Assembly (NCBI GenBank): GCA_963789275.1
Contig: CAWBKF010000009.1
Location: 1 to 64,000 of the forward strand
Reading direction: 5' to 3'
DNA length: 64,000 nucleotides
From: DAHUYF01 sp963789275
GTDB lineage: Bacteria > Pseudomonadota > Alphaproteobacteria > ATCC43930 > CGMCC-115725
Part shown: in pieces, positions 37,901-46,667 of the stretch
Position numbering within the stretch: the stretch's first letter is position 1
Layout: every line of letters starts with the position of its first letter
Translations under genes and position numbers: made by a program
Notes under the pieces: model-generated
Told to the model about the DNA's origin: nothing
What the model saw: only the letters and a program-made list of their open reading frames with translations
Database searches by the model: none

Positions 37901-37994
37901 AAACTACCCTGGTTAAGGTTTGCTGTGAGGCCACCGCGGATGCGGCTGGTCAACACCATGGCGGCGACGTCGGTTCCGTTCCGGCGGGAGAGGC

Positions 37995-39638
37995 ATGACA
38001 GGGCGTCGGGACGAGGCAGGCGCGCCAGGCTTGGCGCTGGCACCAGGGGCGGTGGCCGGCTTTCCCGGCCCGGCGCTGCTGCTCGGCCGCGACGGCTCGG
38101 TCGCGCCCGCGAACCCGGCCGGGGATATGCTGCTGCGCGAGGCCGATTCGGGCCTGCGCCGCGCGCTGGCCGGGATGGCCGCAGAAATGACCGGTGCCGG
38201 CGCGCGGCTGGTGGTGCTGGCCGACGCGCCCGGCGCCGAGCTGTTGCTGCTGCCACTCGCGGAAGAGGGCAGCGTGCTGGCGCTGCTGAATGACGCGCCG
38301 CTGGCGCGCAATCTGCGCGAGGCGCTGATCGAGAGCCGGCAGCGCTACAAGGATCTGGTCGAGATCTCCAGCGATTTCGCCTGGGAGACCGACGCGGCCG
38401 GCCGCTTCACTTTCGTCTCGCCGCGTGGCGTGCTTGGTTGGACCGCCGAAGCGCTGCTCGGCCGTGCCGCCGCCGAGTTCCTGGCCGAACCCGGCGAGGA
38501 CAATGCTTTCGCCACCTCGCTGCCGGTGGCTGCGGCGGAGCTGTGGTTCCGTCGCGCCGATGGCGGCAGCGCTCGGCTCGGCATCGTCGCGGCGCCGCTG
38601 CGCGATGGCTCGGGCCGGCCCCTCGGCGCCCGCGGCATCGGTCGCGACCTCACCGCCGAGCGCGAGCGCGACGACGCGCTCGCCCGCGCCCAGCTGCGCG
38701 ACCGGCTCTTCAGCCACCTCGTGCGTGCCATCCGCGACGAGCTCGAGCCCGAGGCGGCGCTCGCCGCCGCCGTGACGGCGACCGGGCTCGCGCTGGGCGC
38801 CTCGGGCGGCGTCATCCTGCGCCGGATCGGCGACGCGCTGCCGCCGGCGGCGAGCTGGGGCACGCCGATCGGCACGGCGCTGCTCGATGCCGCGCGCGCG
38901 ACGCTCGCTGCCGCCGATCAGGTAGCGCTGACGGCGCGCGGGCGGGAGATCATCGGCCATGCCACGCGCTACCGTCAGGCGGTCGTGGGCGCGATCCTGC
39001 TCTGGCGCGACAGCGAGGATGGCGGCTTCCCCGACAGCGATCGTGCGCTGTTGGCCGATGTCGCCGATCAGCTCGGCGTCGCCATCGCCCAGGTTGCACA
39101 GCACGAGCACATGCTGTCGCTGTCGCGCACCGACCCGCTGACCGGCTTGCTCAACCGTCGCGCCTTTTACGACGAGCTGGAGCGCCGGCTGCAGCGACTG
39201 GAACGCGGCGCGCGCTCAGCCGTGCTGATTTACATCGACATGGACAATTTCAAGCGGGTCAATGACCGCCGCGGGCATCGCGCGGGCGACGAGGCGATCC
39301 ACGCGCTCTGCCGCATCTTGCGCGCCCAGAGCCGCGGCGGTGACCTGCTGGCGCGGCTCGGCGGCGACGAATTCGCGCTTTGGATCGAGGGGCTGGGCGC
39401 GCGCGGCGGCGGCGAGCGCGCCGAGGCGCTGCTGCTTGCCGCCGATGCGCTGAAGGCGCTGTCGGCCGATGCCGGGCATCCGCTCGGCATCTCGCTGGGC
39501 CTGGCGCTGGTCGAGCCGGGCAGCGGCGAGAGCCCGGAGCAGCTCGTGGCGCGCGCCGACGATGCGATGTACCGCGCCAAGGCGGCGGGCAAGGGAGGTG
39601 TTGCCGTTGCGCCGCCGGCGGGGACGGTGCCGGCATGA
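37995..39638 (+). CDS. Diguanylate cyclase with PAS and GAF-like sensor domains
   Basis: This 547-residue protein should make cyclic di-GMP. An N-terminal divergent PAS-like segment is followed by a clear PAS domain (about 112-225, DLVEISSDFAWETDAAGRF), a GAF-like domain (about 235-370) and a C-terminal GGDEF domain with intact GGDEF at about 456-460. An RxxD inhibitory site, RGGD, lies five residues before it, so feedback inhibition by product is likely. No membrane segment is seen. It ends with an ATGA overlap with the DUF2336 gene. Confidence 0.9.
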   Translation: MTGRRDEAGAPGLALAPGAVAGFPGPALLLGRDGSVAPANPAGDMLLREADSGLRRALAGMAAEMTGAGARLVVLADAPGAELLLLPLAEEGSVLALLNDAPLARNLREALIESRQRYKDLVEISSDFAWETDAAGRFTFVSPRGVLGWTAEALLGRAAAEFLAEPGEDNAFATSLPVAAAELWFRRADGGSARLGIVAAPLRDGSGRPLGARGIGRDLTAERERDDALARAQLRDRLFSHLVRAIRDELEPEAALAAAVTATGLALGASGGVILRRIGDALPPAASWGTPIGTALLDAARATLAAADQVALTARGREIIGHATRYRQAVVGAILLWRDSEDGGFPDSDRALLADVADQLGVAIAQVAQHEHMLSLSRTDPLTGLLNRRAFYDELERRLQRLERGARSAVLIYIDMDNFKRVNDRRGHRAGDEAIHALCRILRAQSRGGDLLARLGGDEFALWIEGLGARGGGERAEALLLAADALKALSADAGHPLGISLGLALVEPGSGESPEQLVARADDAMYRAKAAGKGGVAVAPPAGTVPA

Positions 39639-40913
39639 TGGAGCTGTTGCAGCGCGTCTTCCGCGCGACCGGCAAGGCGATCGACTACGATACGCAGAAG
39701 GAGCTGGTGCAGAGCGTCAAGCCCGCCGATCGGCGCAAGGTCGCCGGCAGCACCAGCGCGCGGCCCGAGGTACTCTACTATCTCGCCGCCGATGTCGAGG
39801 CCAGCGTGCGCGCCGCCGTCGCCGGCAATGAGGCGACGCCGCTGCAGGCCGATCTGCTGCTGGCGCGCGACCGCGATACCGAGGTGCGGTTCGATCTCGC
39901 GGGCAAGATCGCACGACTAGCGCCTGGCCTGTCGCAAGAGGCGCATGAACGCCTGCGCAAGATGAACTCATGACGTGCTGGAGATCCTGGTCCGCGACCA
40001 GGTGACGCGCGTGCGCCAGGTGATTGCCGAGACGTTGAAGGACGTGGCCGACGTGCCACCCGAGATCATCCGCCTGCTGGCGCGCGACTGCGAGATCGTC
40101 GTCGCGGGTCCGGTGCTGGAATTCTCGCCGCTGCTCAATGAGGGCGACCTGCTCGCCATCATCGCCGAGGCACCGGTCGCCGGCGCGCTCGCCGCCATAG
40201 CGCGGCGCGCGGGTGTCGCGGCGCCGGTCGCCGAGGCCATCGGTGCCAGCCCCGACGTCGATGCCGTCGCCGCGCTGCTCGCCAATCCCAGCGCGCAGAT
40301 CCGCGAGGAGACGCTCGACCGCCTGGTCGACCGCGCCCCCGGGATCACCGCCTGGCACGAGCCGCTGGTCAAGCGGCCGCGCCTGTCCACGGCGATCGCG
40401 CGCAAGCTCGCAGGCTTCGTCGCCGACCATCTGCTGCGCCTGTTGAGCGATCGGCGCGATCTCGATCCCGCCACCGCGCGCGAGGTGGCGGCGGTGGTGA
40501 AGCGCCGGCTCGCCGACGAGCCGCCCGCCGCCGCCGCGCCGCCGGCGAAAAGCGGCGAGGCGGGACTCGAGCGCGCGCGGCGCATGAAGCAGCAGGGCAA
40601 GCTCGGCGAGGCGGCAGTGCTGAGCGCCGCCGACCAGGACCGTGCCTTTGCCCGCGCCGCGCTCGCCGTGCTGGCGGAGCTGCCGCTGGAGGTGATCGAC
40701 CGCGTACTCGGCGCGCACAGCCCCAAAGGCGTCACGGCGCTCGCCTGGAAGAGCGGCCTCGGCATGCGCGCGGCGCACAAGCTACAGCTCAGGCTCGGGC
40801 AGATCGCCCCCGGCGCGGCGCTGAAGCCGCGCGAGGATGGCGGCTATCCCCTCAGCGCCGAGGCGATGCAGTGGCAGCTCGACTTCTTCCTCGGCATGGG
40901 AGCGAAAGCCTAG
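39635..40913 (+). CDS. DUF2336 domain-containing protein (frameshifted)
   Basis: This alpha-helical protein is of the DUF2336 family, which is largely restricted to alphaproteobacteria. The N-terminal part starts MMELLQRVFRATGKAIDYD and resembles HEAT-like repeats. The frame breaks near 39965, where 'EAHERLRKM' is followed by a stop while a neighbouring frame continues DVLEILVRDQVTRVRQV. One extra A accounts for it, and the corrected protein is about 425 residues, ending at 40913. A GTG at 39975 could in principle start a second protein, but the joined sequence reads as one family member. Coupling to a diguanylate cyclase suggests a role in cyclic di-GMP linked regulation. Confidence 0.8.
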
Positions 40914-40941
40914 AGCGGCTGCCGATGCAGCGGAAAAGACA

Positions 40942-40967
40942 ACGGCACCGCCCGAAGGCGGTGCCGT
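40942..40967. terminator. Bidirectional terminator between DUF2336 and OmpA-type genes
   Basis: ACGGCACCGCC (40942-40952) pairs perfectly with GGCGGTGCCGT (40957-40967) around a CGAA tetraloop. It is an 11-base stem between two convergent genes, with A-rich sequence upstream and CGCTTT downstream. Confidence 0.75.
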
Positions 40968-40991
40968 CGCTTTGCCGCCAGCCCCGCGCGC

Positions 40992-41909
40992 TCAGCGCAG
41001 GTTGATCTCGACGACGCGGTTCCTGGGTTCGCGCACGCCGTCGGGCGTCGGCACCGGCGGCTCGCGCTCGCCGACCCAGCGCGTCTCGATGAGGTTGGCA
41101 GGCACGCCGTTTTGCAGCAGGGCATTGTGCACCTGCTCGGCGCGGCGCTTGGAGAGCCGCAGATTGTAGGCGTCACTGCCGGCGCGATCGGCCTTGCCCA
41201 CCAGCACGATGCGCAGGCCGGATCCCTGCTTGGCGACGGCCGCTACCTGCTGCAGGATCTGCTGCGCCTCGGGCAGTAGCTCCGCTTTGTCGAATTCGAA
41301 ATAGACCCGGAACTCGCGCGCCGGACCCGGAGCGGCGGCCGGCTTAGCCGCCGGCTGGGCGTGGCCTTCGAGCTGCGCCAGCGCGTCGAGGAACTGCTTG
41401 TGGCAGGGGCCGTCGATCGCTGCCTTCCAATCATCCTCCATGCGCTCGACCCAGCAATCGTAGCTGACCTGGGCGCGGGCGGCGACGAGCGGCAGGCGCT
41501 CGCGGCCGCCGCCATCGAGTGCGGCTACCAGCCGGTCGCGGCTCTGCGAGAGTTGCGTGCGGAATTGTTCGGGGACTTCGAGCGGCACCAGCCAGTTGCG
41601 GTTGTTCTCCGGCGGCACGACCTCGCCGCCGGCGGCGGCCAGGCCCTTGCGCGCGAAGTAGTCGGCATCGGCCCAGTCCCTAAGCTCGTCCTGGAGCGAG
41701 CCCGCGAGTCCGGCATAGTCGGAGGTCAGGCCCTGGGTGAAGGTGCTGGGTGACGCTGGCACCACCGCGCGCAGCTTGCCCAGATTGTACGGCGCGAAGG
41801 ATACGTTCCCCCGCATCGGCGGCTGGAAGGACCAGCCCGAACAGCCGGCGAGGAGCAGGACCAGACCCCACATCATCAGACCTGCGGCAGTGCGTCTTTG
41901 ATTTTTCAT
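40992..41909 (-). CDS. OmpA-family outer-membrane lipoprotein
   Basis: This lipoprotein of about 305 residues has a signal sequence ending in a LAGC lipobox (MKNQRRTAAGLMMWGLVLLLAGC). A central domain with a Cys pair region is followed by a C-terminal OmpA-like peptidoglycan-binding domain (about 190-305, FDKAELLPEAQQIL and NLRLSKRRAEQVHNAL). I chose the ATG at 41909 because it gives the proper signal peptide and has AAGGA upstream. The lipid anchor sits in the outer membrane and the OmpA domain grips the cell wall. It is similar in layout to Pal but longer, and it is not next to tol genes. Confidence 0.87.
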   Translation of the reverse strand: MKNQRRTAAGLMMWGLVLLLAGCSGWSFQPPMRGNVSFAPYNLGKLRAVVPASPSTFTQGLTSDYAGLAGSLQDELRDWADADYFARKGLAAAGGEVVPPENNRNWLVPLEVPEQFRTQLSQSRDRLVAALDGGGRERLPLVAARAQVSYDCWVERMEDDWKAAIDGPCHKQFLDALAQLEGHAQPAAKPAAAPGPAREFRVYFEFDKAELLPEAQQILQQVAAVAKQGSGLRIVLVGKADRAGSDAYNLRLSKRRAEQVHNALLQNGVPANLIETRWVGEREPPVPTPDGVREPRNRVVEINLR

Positions 41910-42165
41910 CACCCCGTCCTTCCCTGCATCGGCATCGGCTTCGCAGGGCACGCCCTGTCGCCGAGCTCGGCAACCCTCCGGGAAAACGCGCAGTTTCAAC
42001 CGCCAATTCCCCGGGGGACATTCTGTCTCCCGCAAGTATTATTGCAACAGTTATCAGCAGTTCCGGGTCGGCTGCCAATCCGCTAGAGTGAGTCCTAGCC
42101 GAAACGACGAGGCCGCCGAGACGGCCCTCGACGCGCGGACGATGAACCAAGAAACGGAGAGCGGC

Positions 42166-42624
42166 ATGGGAATGGGGGGATGGCGGGTCGGAGTCGTCGC
42201 GGCGTCGGCATTGATCGCCGCTATCGGCACGGCCGAGGCGCAGGTGGTGCGGGCGCCGGACGAGATTCGCGCCTGCCTGTGCAAGGAGCAATCGGTTTCG
42301 GCGCTCAATGACGAGGTGCAGGCGCAAAGCCGCGCCTATGAGGCGCAGCGCCAGAGCTTCGAGGCGTTGGACAAAGCGGTCCAGACCGGCCGGCCGCAGG
42401 TCAACGTCAACAACCCCGCCGATGTCGATGCTTTCAAGCACCTGCTCGAGCAGCGCGATGCCGCCGCCGACACCCTGGCCGGCCCCGCCAACAAGAGCTA
42501 TGCCGATGCGGTGCAGCGCTACAATCAGGCCGTCGCCGATTACAACACGGCCTGTGCCGGGAAGGCCTTCGATCCCGACCAGCTCGCCGCGCTGAAGCAA
42601 ACGCTCTCCTGCCCGAAGCCTTAG
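42166..42624 (+). CDS. Small secreted or periplasmic protein of unknown function
   Basis: This protein of about 152 residues starts MGMGGWRVGVV, with GGAGA six bases upstream, and has a signal peptide ending GTAEA before QVVRAPDE. The mature part is helical and coiled-coil-like, with Cys residues in ACLCKEQ near the start, one in NTACAG and one at the C-terminus (TLSCPKP), a pattern that suggests disulfides. An earlier ATG at 42142 is possible but spoils the signal peptide. It diverges from the OmpA lipoprotein gene, and the AT-rich stretch at about 42030-42065 probably holds the divergent promoters. No family recognised. Confidence 0.7.
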   Translation: MGMGGWRVGVVAASALIAAIGTAEAQVVRAPDEIRACLCKEQSVSALNDEVQAQSRAYEAQRQSFEALDKAVQTGRPQVNVNNPADVDAFKHLLEQRDAAADTLAGPANKSYADAVQRYNQAVADYNTACAGKAFDPDQLAALKQTLSCPKP

Positions 42625-42806
42625 CGCAACGCGAAGCGTTGTCGCTGGCGGGCGGCAGCGGTTGCTCTCGCAACCGCGAAAGCCCGCACCGCGCTGGCTA
42701 GCCGCGCGTCGAGCCGGGCAATGACGGCTAGCCCGCACGGCGCGGCTCTCGCGGTTGCTTGCGCAACCGCTGACGCCGCCGCGGACAAACTCCCTCCGGG
42801 AGTTTG
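42623..42806. repeat. Cluster of palindromes including composite hairpin repeat, copy 2
   Basis: Directly after the stop, AGCG-CAACGC...GCGTTG-CGCT (42623-42646) forms a hairpin with a GAA loop. GCGGTTGC/GCAACCGC hairpins follow at 42658-42677 and 42751-42770. Their flanks (ggctagcc and gcccgca pieces) show that the two are inverted copies of one unit. The last hairpin plus a GC-rich linker plus CAAACTCCC/GGGAGTTTG (42786-42806) matches, in opposite orientation, the element at 24334-24388. The cluster fills the gap between two convergent genes and may also terminate both. Confidence 0.65.
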
Positions 42807-42807
42807 C

Positions 42808-44280
42808 CTAGCTATTCAACCGGTCGAGGGGAAAGACCGGCCGGCGCACGCGCTCGAAGCGAAGCCGGTCATTGTCGGAGGTGGTGACGCCCTCGCCATC
42901 ACAGGTGATGGTGGCGCGCGCCAGCGGCGCAAAGCCGGCGCGATAATGGATGCGTGATTTCAGCAACAGAAAGCGCTTGGTCTTGGGGTCGATGCCGACC
43001 GAGGTGAAGACGCCCTGGTCCCAGGGCTCGTGATGACGCGAGACGACGACGATCTGCAGCCTGCCGGTGTCCAGCACCGCGGTCGGCCCCATGCTGACCT
43101 TGACGCCGGTATACATCGGCCCGCGCACGATCCATTCGCCATCCGAGAGCGTGCGTACGCGCCCGGTCAGCGTCAGCGGCGCGCCGTCGAGGCCGACAGA
43201 CGGCATGTCGGTCTTGCCGCCGAGCGCCAGCGTCACCGTCGCGCCGACTCCGGCAGCGGCCATCTGTCGCACCGCCGCCGGATCCCAGATCGCCGCGACT
43301 GCGACATCCTCGAGCCCCTGGCGCAGCACCTCGCGCAGCACCGTCATGACGTCCTGGGTGCCGCCGGAGCCGACATTGTCGGCGTGGTCGAGCAGCAGGA
43401 CTGGGCCCTCCTTCATCGCCTTGGCACGCCCCACTGCCTGCTCGAGCGGTTCGGGGCGGTAGAGGAACTCCTCGCGCCGCTCCCAGGCCGCCGCCATCAG
43501 CCGCTCGGCCGCTGCCTGCGCCGCCGGCCGGTCGCCATCTGCGATGCAGATGGCCGACATGCCGGCGTCTGCCATGTCGGCCAGCGGGAAGCCACCGAAG
43601 ACCGTAGCGGCAAGCAGCCCGCGCCGCTCCTCTTCGCGCGCCTGCGCAATCAGAGCGCGCATCGGCTCGTCATCGGTGCCCATGCGCAGGGTCTGCGCCA
43701 GCAACGGGCTGCGGCTCCAGCCCATGACCGGGCGGATCTCGCCGGCCATCCCCCGCAGCAGGATGCGGCCGACCTGTTCGCCCATCTCATACATGTCGAC
43801 ATGAGGATAGGTCTTGTAGCCGATAAGCGCGGTGCAATTCGCCGCCATGCGCTCGGTCAGGTTGGCATGCAGGTCGCAGGTGACCGCGATGGGCAGATCC
43901 GGCGCCACCGCGCGCAGGCGCTCGAGCAGGCTGCCTTCGCCGTCCGGCGTCGTCTCGGCCACCATCGCGCCATGCAGATCGAGCAGCGCCGCGTCGCAGC
44001 CTTGCCGCACGGCGTCGACGATCGCCTGCGACATCAGCGCATACGCCTCGCCCGCCACGGGCCCGCTCGGCATGGCCTCGGCCGCAACCGGCGTCACCAC
44101 CTCGGCGCCGATCTCGCGCGCCAGCTTCAGATAGGCCCCGATCGGCATCGCCGTGCCCTCATAGGCGCGCCGCGCCTCGGGCCCGAGATAGGCGCCCCAG
44201 TCGAGGAAGCGCCGCCAATCGGTCTTCACCGGCGAGAAGGTGTTGGTCTCATGCTTCATCATGGCGATGACCAGGCGCAT
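42808..44280 (-). CDS. M81-family metallopeptidase (MlrC/microcystinase C-like)
   Basis: This 490-residue protein is of the MlrC family (DUF1485 plus MlrC C-terminal domain). The motif HETNTFSP near residue 10 and the predicted zinc site built from LDLHGAM, CDLHANLT and PHVDMYE match the proposed metal ligands. The C-terminal domain covers about 300-490. MlrC completes linear microcystin degradation in sphingomonads, but most family members lie outside mlr clusters and their substrates are unknown. The start is three bases after the hisI stop, so it is cotranscribed with hisI. Confidence 0.88.
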   Translation of the reverse strand: MRLVIAMMKHETNTFSPVKTDWRRFLDWGAYLGPEARRAYEGTAMPIGAYLKLAREIGAEVVTPVAAEAMPSGPVAGEAYALMSQAIVDAVRQGCDAALLDLHGAMVAETTPDGEGSLLERLRAVAPDLPIAVTCDLHANLTERMAANCTALIGYKTYPHVDMYEMGEQVGRILLRGMAGEIRPVMGWSRSPLLAQTLRMGTDDEPMRALIAQAREEERRGLLAATVFGGFPLADMADAGMSAICIADGDRPAAQAAAERLMAAAWERREEFLYRPEPLEQAVGRAKAMKEGPVLLLDHADNVGSGGTQDVMTVLREVLRQGLEDVAVAAIWDPAAVRQMAAAGVGATVTLALGGKTDMPSVGLDGAPLTLTGRVRTLSDGEWIVRGPMYTGVKVSMGPTAVLDTGRLQIVVVSRHHEPWDQGVFTSVGIDPKTKRFLLLKSRIHYRAGFAPLARATITCDGEGVTTSDNDRLRFERVRRPVFPLDRLNS

Positions 44281-44283
44281 CGC

Positions 44284-44682
44284 TCAGTCTCTTCCGTAGA
44301 GCTCGCCGGGCGTCACCACCGGAGCCGCGATCTCGACCAGCCTGTCCTCGCGCGCGGCGCGGAAGAAGCAGCTGCGCTGCCCGGTATGGCAGGCGACGCC
44401 GTGCTGATCGACCAGCAGCAGCAACGCATCGCCGTCGCAATCGACGCGCAGCTCGACCAGCCGCTGCACCTGGCCCGAGCTTTCGCCCTTGCGCCAAAGC
44501 TTGCCGCGCGAGCGCGACCAGTAATGGGCGCGGCCGGTGCGCAGCGTCTCCTCCACCGCCTGGCGGTTCATCCAGGCGAGCATCAGCACCTCGCCGGTAT
44601 CGTGTTGCTGCGCCACCGCCGCGACCAGCCCGTCCTCGTCGAAGCGCAGCTCCCGCAGCACCGCGGTTGTGATCTCGCTCAT
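44284..44682 (-). CDS. hisI: Phosphoribosyl-AMP cyclohydrolase
   Basis: This 132-residue enzyme carries out the third step of histidine synthesis, opening the purine ring of phosphoribosyl-AMP. Diagnostic features are AWMNRQAVEETLRTG, the HYWSRSRGKLWRKGE block, the Mg-binding DCDGDA, and the zinc cysteines in ACHTGQRSCFF. I used the second of two adjacent ATG codons, seven bases after GGAG; the first is at 44685. Other his genes are absent from the window. It lies between an orphan kinase and an M81 peptidase, so it is detached from a his operon. Confidence 0.93.
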   Translation of the reverse strand: MSEITTAVLRELRFDEDGLVAAVAQQHDTGEVLMLAWMNRQAVEETLRTGRAHYWSRSRGKLWRKGESSGQVQRLVELRVDCDGDALLLLVDQHGVACHTGQRSCFFRAAREDRLVEIAAPVVTPGELYGRD

Positions 44683-44747
44683 CATCCGTCTCCCATCCTT
44701 CACTTTATATGGGGACGGCCGCAAGGGCGAGAGGCGGCGAGCAGCTC

Positions 44748-46526
44748 CTAGGAGGCGGCGGCGCGGGGATCGATGGGCAGGGGCATGCGCCCGACCACGC
44801 GGTTCGCCGGCAGCGTCAGCGTCGCGGTGGTGCCGCGGCCGCGGGCGCTGGTGATGGCCAGGGCGGCGCCATGCAGCTCGGCCAGACGGCGCGCCAGCGG
44901 CAGGCCGAGGCCGGTGCCTTCGAAGCGCCGGCTGAAGGCGCTGTCGAGCTGACGGAAGGGCTCGAGCGCCACCGGGATTTCCGCTTCCGCCATGCCGATG
45001 CCGGTGTCGTCGACCGACAGCGCGATGCCGCCTTCCGCCGTCGCTGCCGCCGCCAGCGTCACCCGGCCGCCGGCCGGCGTGAACTTGACGCCGTTGGAGA
45101 GCAGGTTCAGCACGATCTGCTTGAGGCGCAGCTCGTCGGCGCGCACCGCCGGCAGCGCCGGCGGGACCTCGATCGTCAGCGAGAGCCCGCCGGCCCGGAC
45201 CCGGTCGGCGACGAGGCGCCGGCACTCCTCCACCAGCTTCGCCAGGTCGATGGTCTCCTCATGCAGCTCGAGCCTGCCGGCCTCGACCTTGGAGAGGTCG
45301 AGCACGTCGTTGATCAGGCGCAGCAGATGCGAACCCGAGCTGTGGATGTCGTTGGCGTAATCGCGATAGCGCGCGCTCACCGGTCCCATCAACGCCTCGC
45401 GGATCATCTCGGAGAAACCGATGATGGCATTGAGCGGCGTCCTGAGCTCGTGGCTCATATGCGCCATGAACTGGCTCTTGACCCGGCTCGACGTCTCGGC
45501 GGCGATCCGGGCGCGCTCGAGCTCGCTCACCGTGGCGCTGAGCTGCTCATGCGCCAGGAGGCGCGCCGAGAATTCGCGATTGAGCCGCAACGCCATCAGC
45601 GACAGCGCCAGCAGCAGCGCTGCGCCGGCCCCGGCCTGCACCAGCGTCGTGCTGCGCCAATGCGCCAGCGCCTCGTCGCGCGGCAGCGCCACCTGGACCG
45701 CCAGCGGCAGCGACTCCACGCGCTGATATCCCACGATGCGCCAGCGTCCGTCGTCGCGATAGCGCATCGGAAAGACGCCCGATGTCGCCGCCGGCAGTCG
45801 TTCCGTGAACAGCGACGAGGCGCCGAAATTTCGGCCGATGTAATCTTCATTGTAGGGACGGCGCACCAGGATCGTGCCGTCATCGGTGCTGAAGGCGATG
45901 ATGCCATGCTCGCCGATGCGCAGCGTATCGAAGAATCGCTGCAGATAGTCGCCGTTTAGCGTGGCGGCGACGACGCCGGCGAAGCTGTCATTGGCGCCGG
46001 CGAGGCGCCGGCTGAGAATCACCTGCTTGCCGGCGGCGCCGGGAGTGCGGGGATCACCCAGCGCGACCTGGATGCCGCTGCCGTCGCGCGCCAGGCGGAA
46101 ATATCCGGCATCGCCGACCGCCCCGCCCGCCGCCGGGAAGGCCTGCGAGCTGGCGCGCACGCGGCCTGCGGCGTCGATGACGGCAAGTCCGGTGATCTGC
46201 GGCGACCGCCGCAGCCGCTCGGCGAGCAGCATCTCGATGCCTTTGGGCGAGCGCGCGCGACCGGCGCCGATCTCGTCGCTCACCACCTGCAGCGAGAGGT
46301 CGATGGTCTCGATCGTCCGCGCGACGAACTGTTCGACCGAGAGCGCCAGGTTCGCGCTGGAATCATAGGTGTCGTGGATGACGATCGCGTGGGCATGCCA
46401 CGACATCCAGGCGAACAGGCCGATCAGCGCCGCCGCCAACGCGCTGGCGATCCCGGCGATCCAGGCCGTGTGCGGACGGGGCGAGGGAATGCCGGTCTCC
46501 CTGGAGGATGGCGTGGCTCCCGTCAC
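44748..46526 (-). CDS. Membrane sensor histidine kinase with periplasmic PDC (Cache) domain
   Basis: This 592-residue kinase has a first membrane span at about 22-43, a periplasmic sensor of the PDC/dCache type (about 45-285, with 'GYFRLARDGSG' and 'KQVILSRRL'), a second span at about 293-313, a HisKA domain with the phosphoacceptor His at about 359 (HMSHELRTPLN), and a HATPase domain with N box LNLLSNGVKF, DDTGIGM and GTGLGLPLARRL. There is no receiver domain and no response regulator gene nearby, so it is an orphan. The sensor type usually binds small carboxylates, amino acids or polyamines. It diverges from the Liv-type transporter, which may be a regulated target (inference). Confidence 0.91.
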   Translation of the reverse strand: MTGATPSSRETGIPSPRPHTAWIAGIASALAAALIGLFAWMSWHAHAIVIHDTYDSSANLALSVEQFVARTIETIDLSLQVVSDEIGAGRARSPKGIEMLLAERLRRSPQITGLAVIDAAGRVRASSQAFPAAGGAVGDAGYFRLARDGSGIQVALGDPRTPGAAGKQVILSRRLAGANDSFAGVVAATLNGDYLQRFFDTLRIGEHGIIAFSTDDGTILVRRPYNEDYIGRNFGASSLFTERLPAATSGVFPMRYRDDGRWRIVGYQRVESLPLAVQVALPRDEALAHWRSTTLVQAGAGAALLLALSLMALRLNREFSARLLAHEQLSATVSELERARIAAETSSRVKSQFMAHMSHELRTPLNAIIGFSEMIREALMGPVSARYRDYANDIHSSGSHLLRLINDVLDLSKVEAGRLELHEETIDLAKLVEECRRLVADRVRAGGLSLTIEVPPALPAVRADELRLKQIVLNLLSNGVKFTPAGGRVTLAAAATAEGGIALSVDDTGIGMAEAEIPVALEPFRQLDSAFSRRFEGTGLGLPLARRLAELHGAALAITSARGRGTTATLTLPANRVVGRMPLPIDPRAAAS

Positions 46527-46667
46527 GATAAACTTTGCGTAATTTACAGGATGTTAAAGGCGGCGCGCGGCGCGCCGGCGGGCTTGTGCCGGCCCGGCCG
46601 AGGGGCTAGCTTCGGCGCAACTGCATAAGAGGCAGGCCGAGCACCTGCTTCCACCGGGGGCTAGGGC

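Noticed and set aside
39962..39977. Possible programmed frameshift or separate second gene in the DUF2336 region
   Set aside because: No slippery heptamer is visible and the break behaves like the other single-base insertions. The protein reads as one family member once a base is removed.
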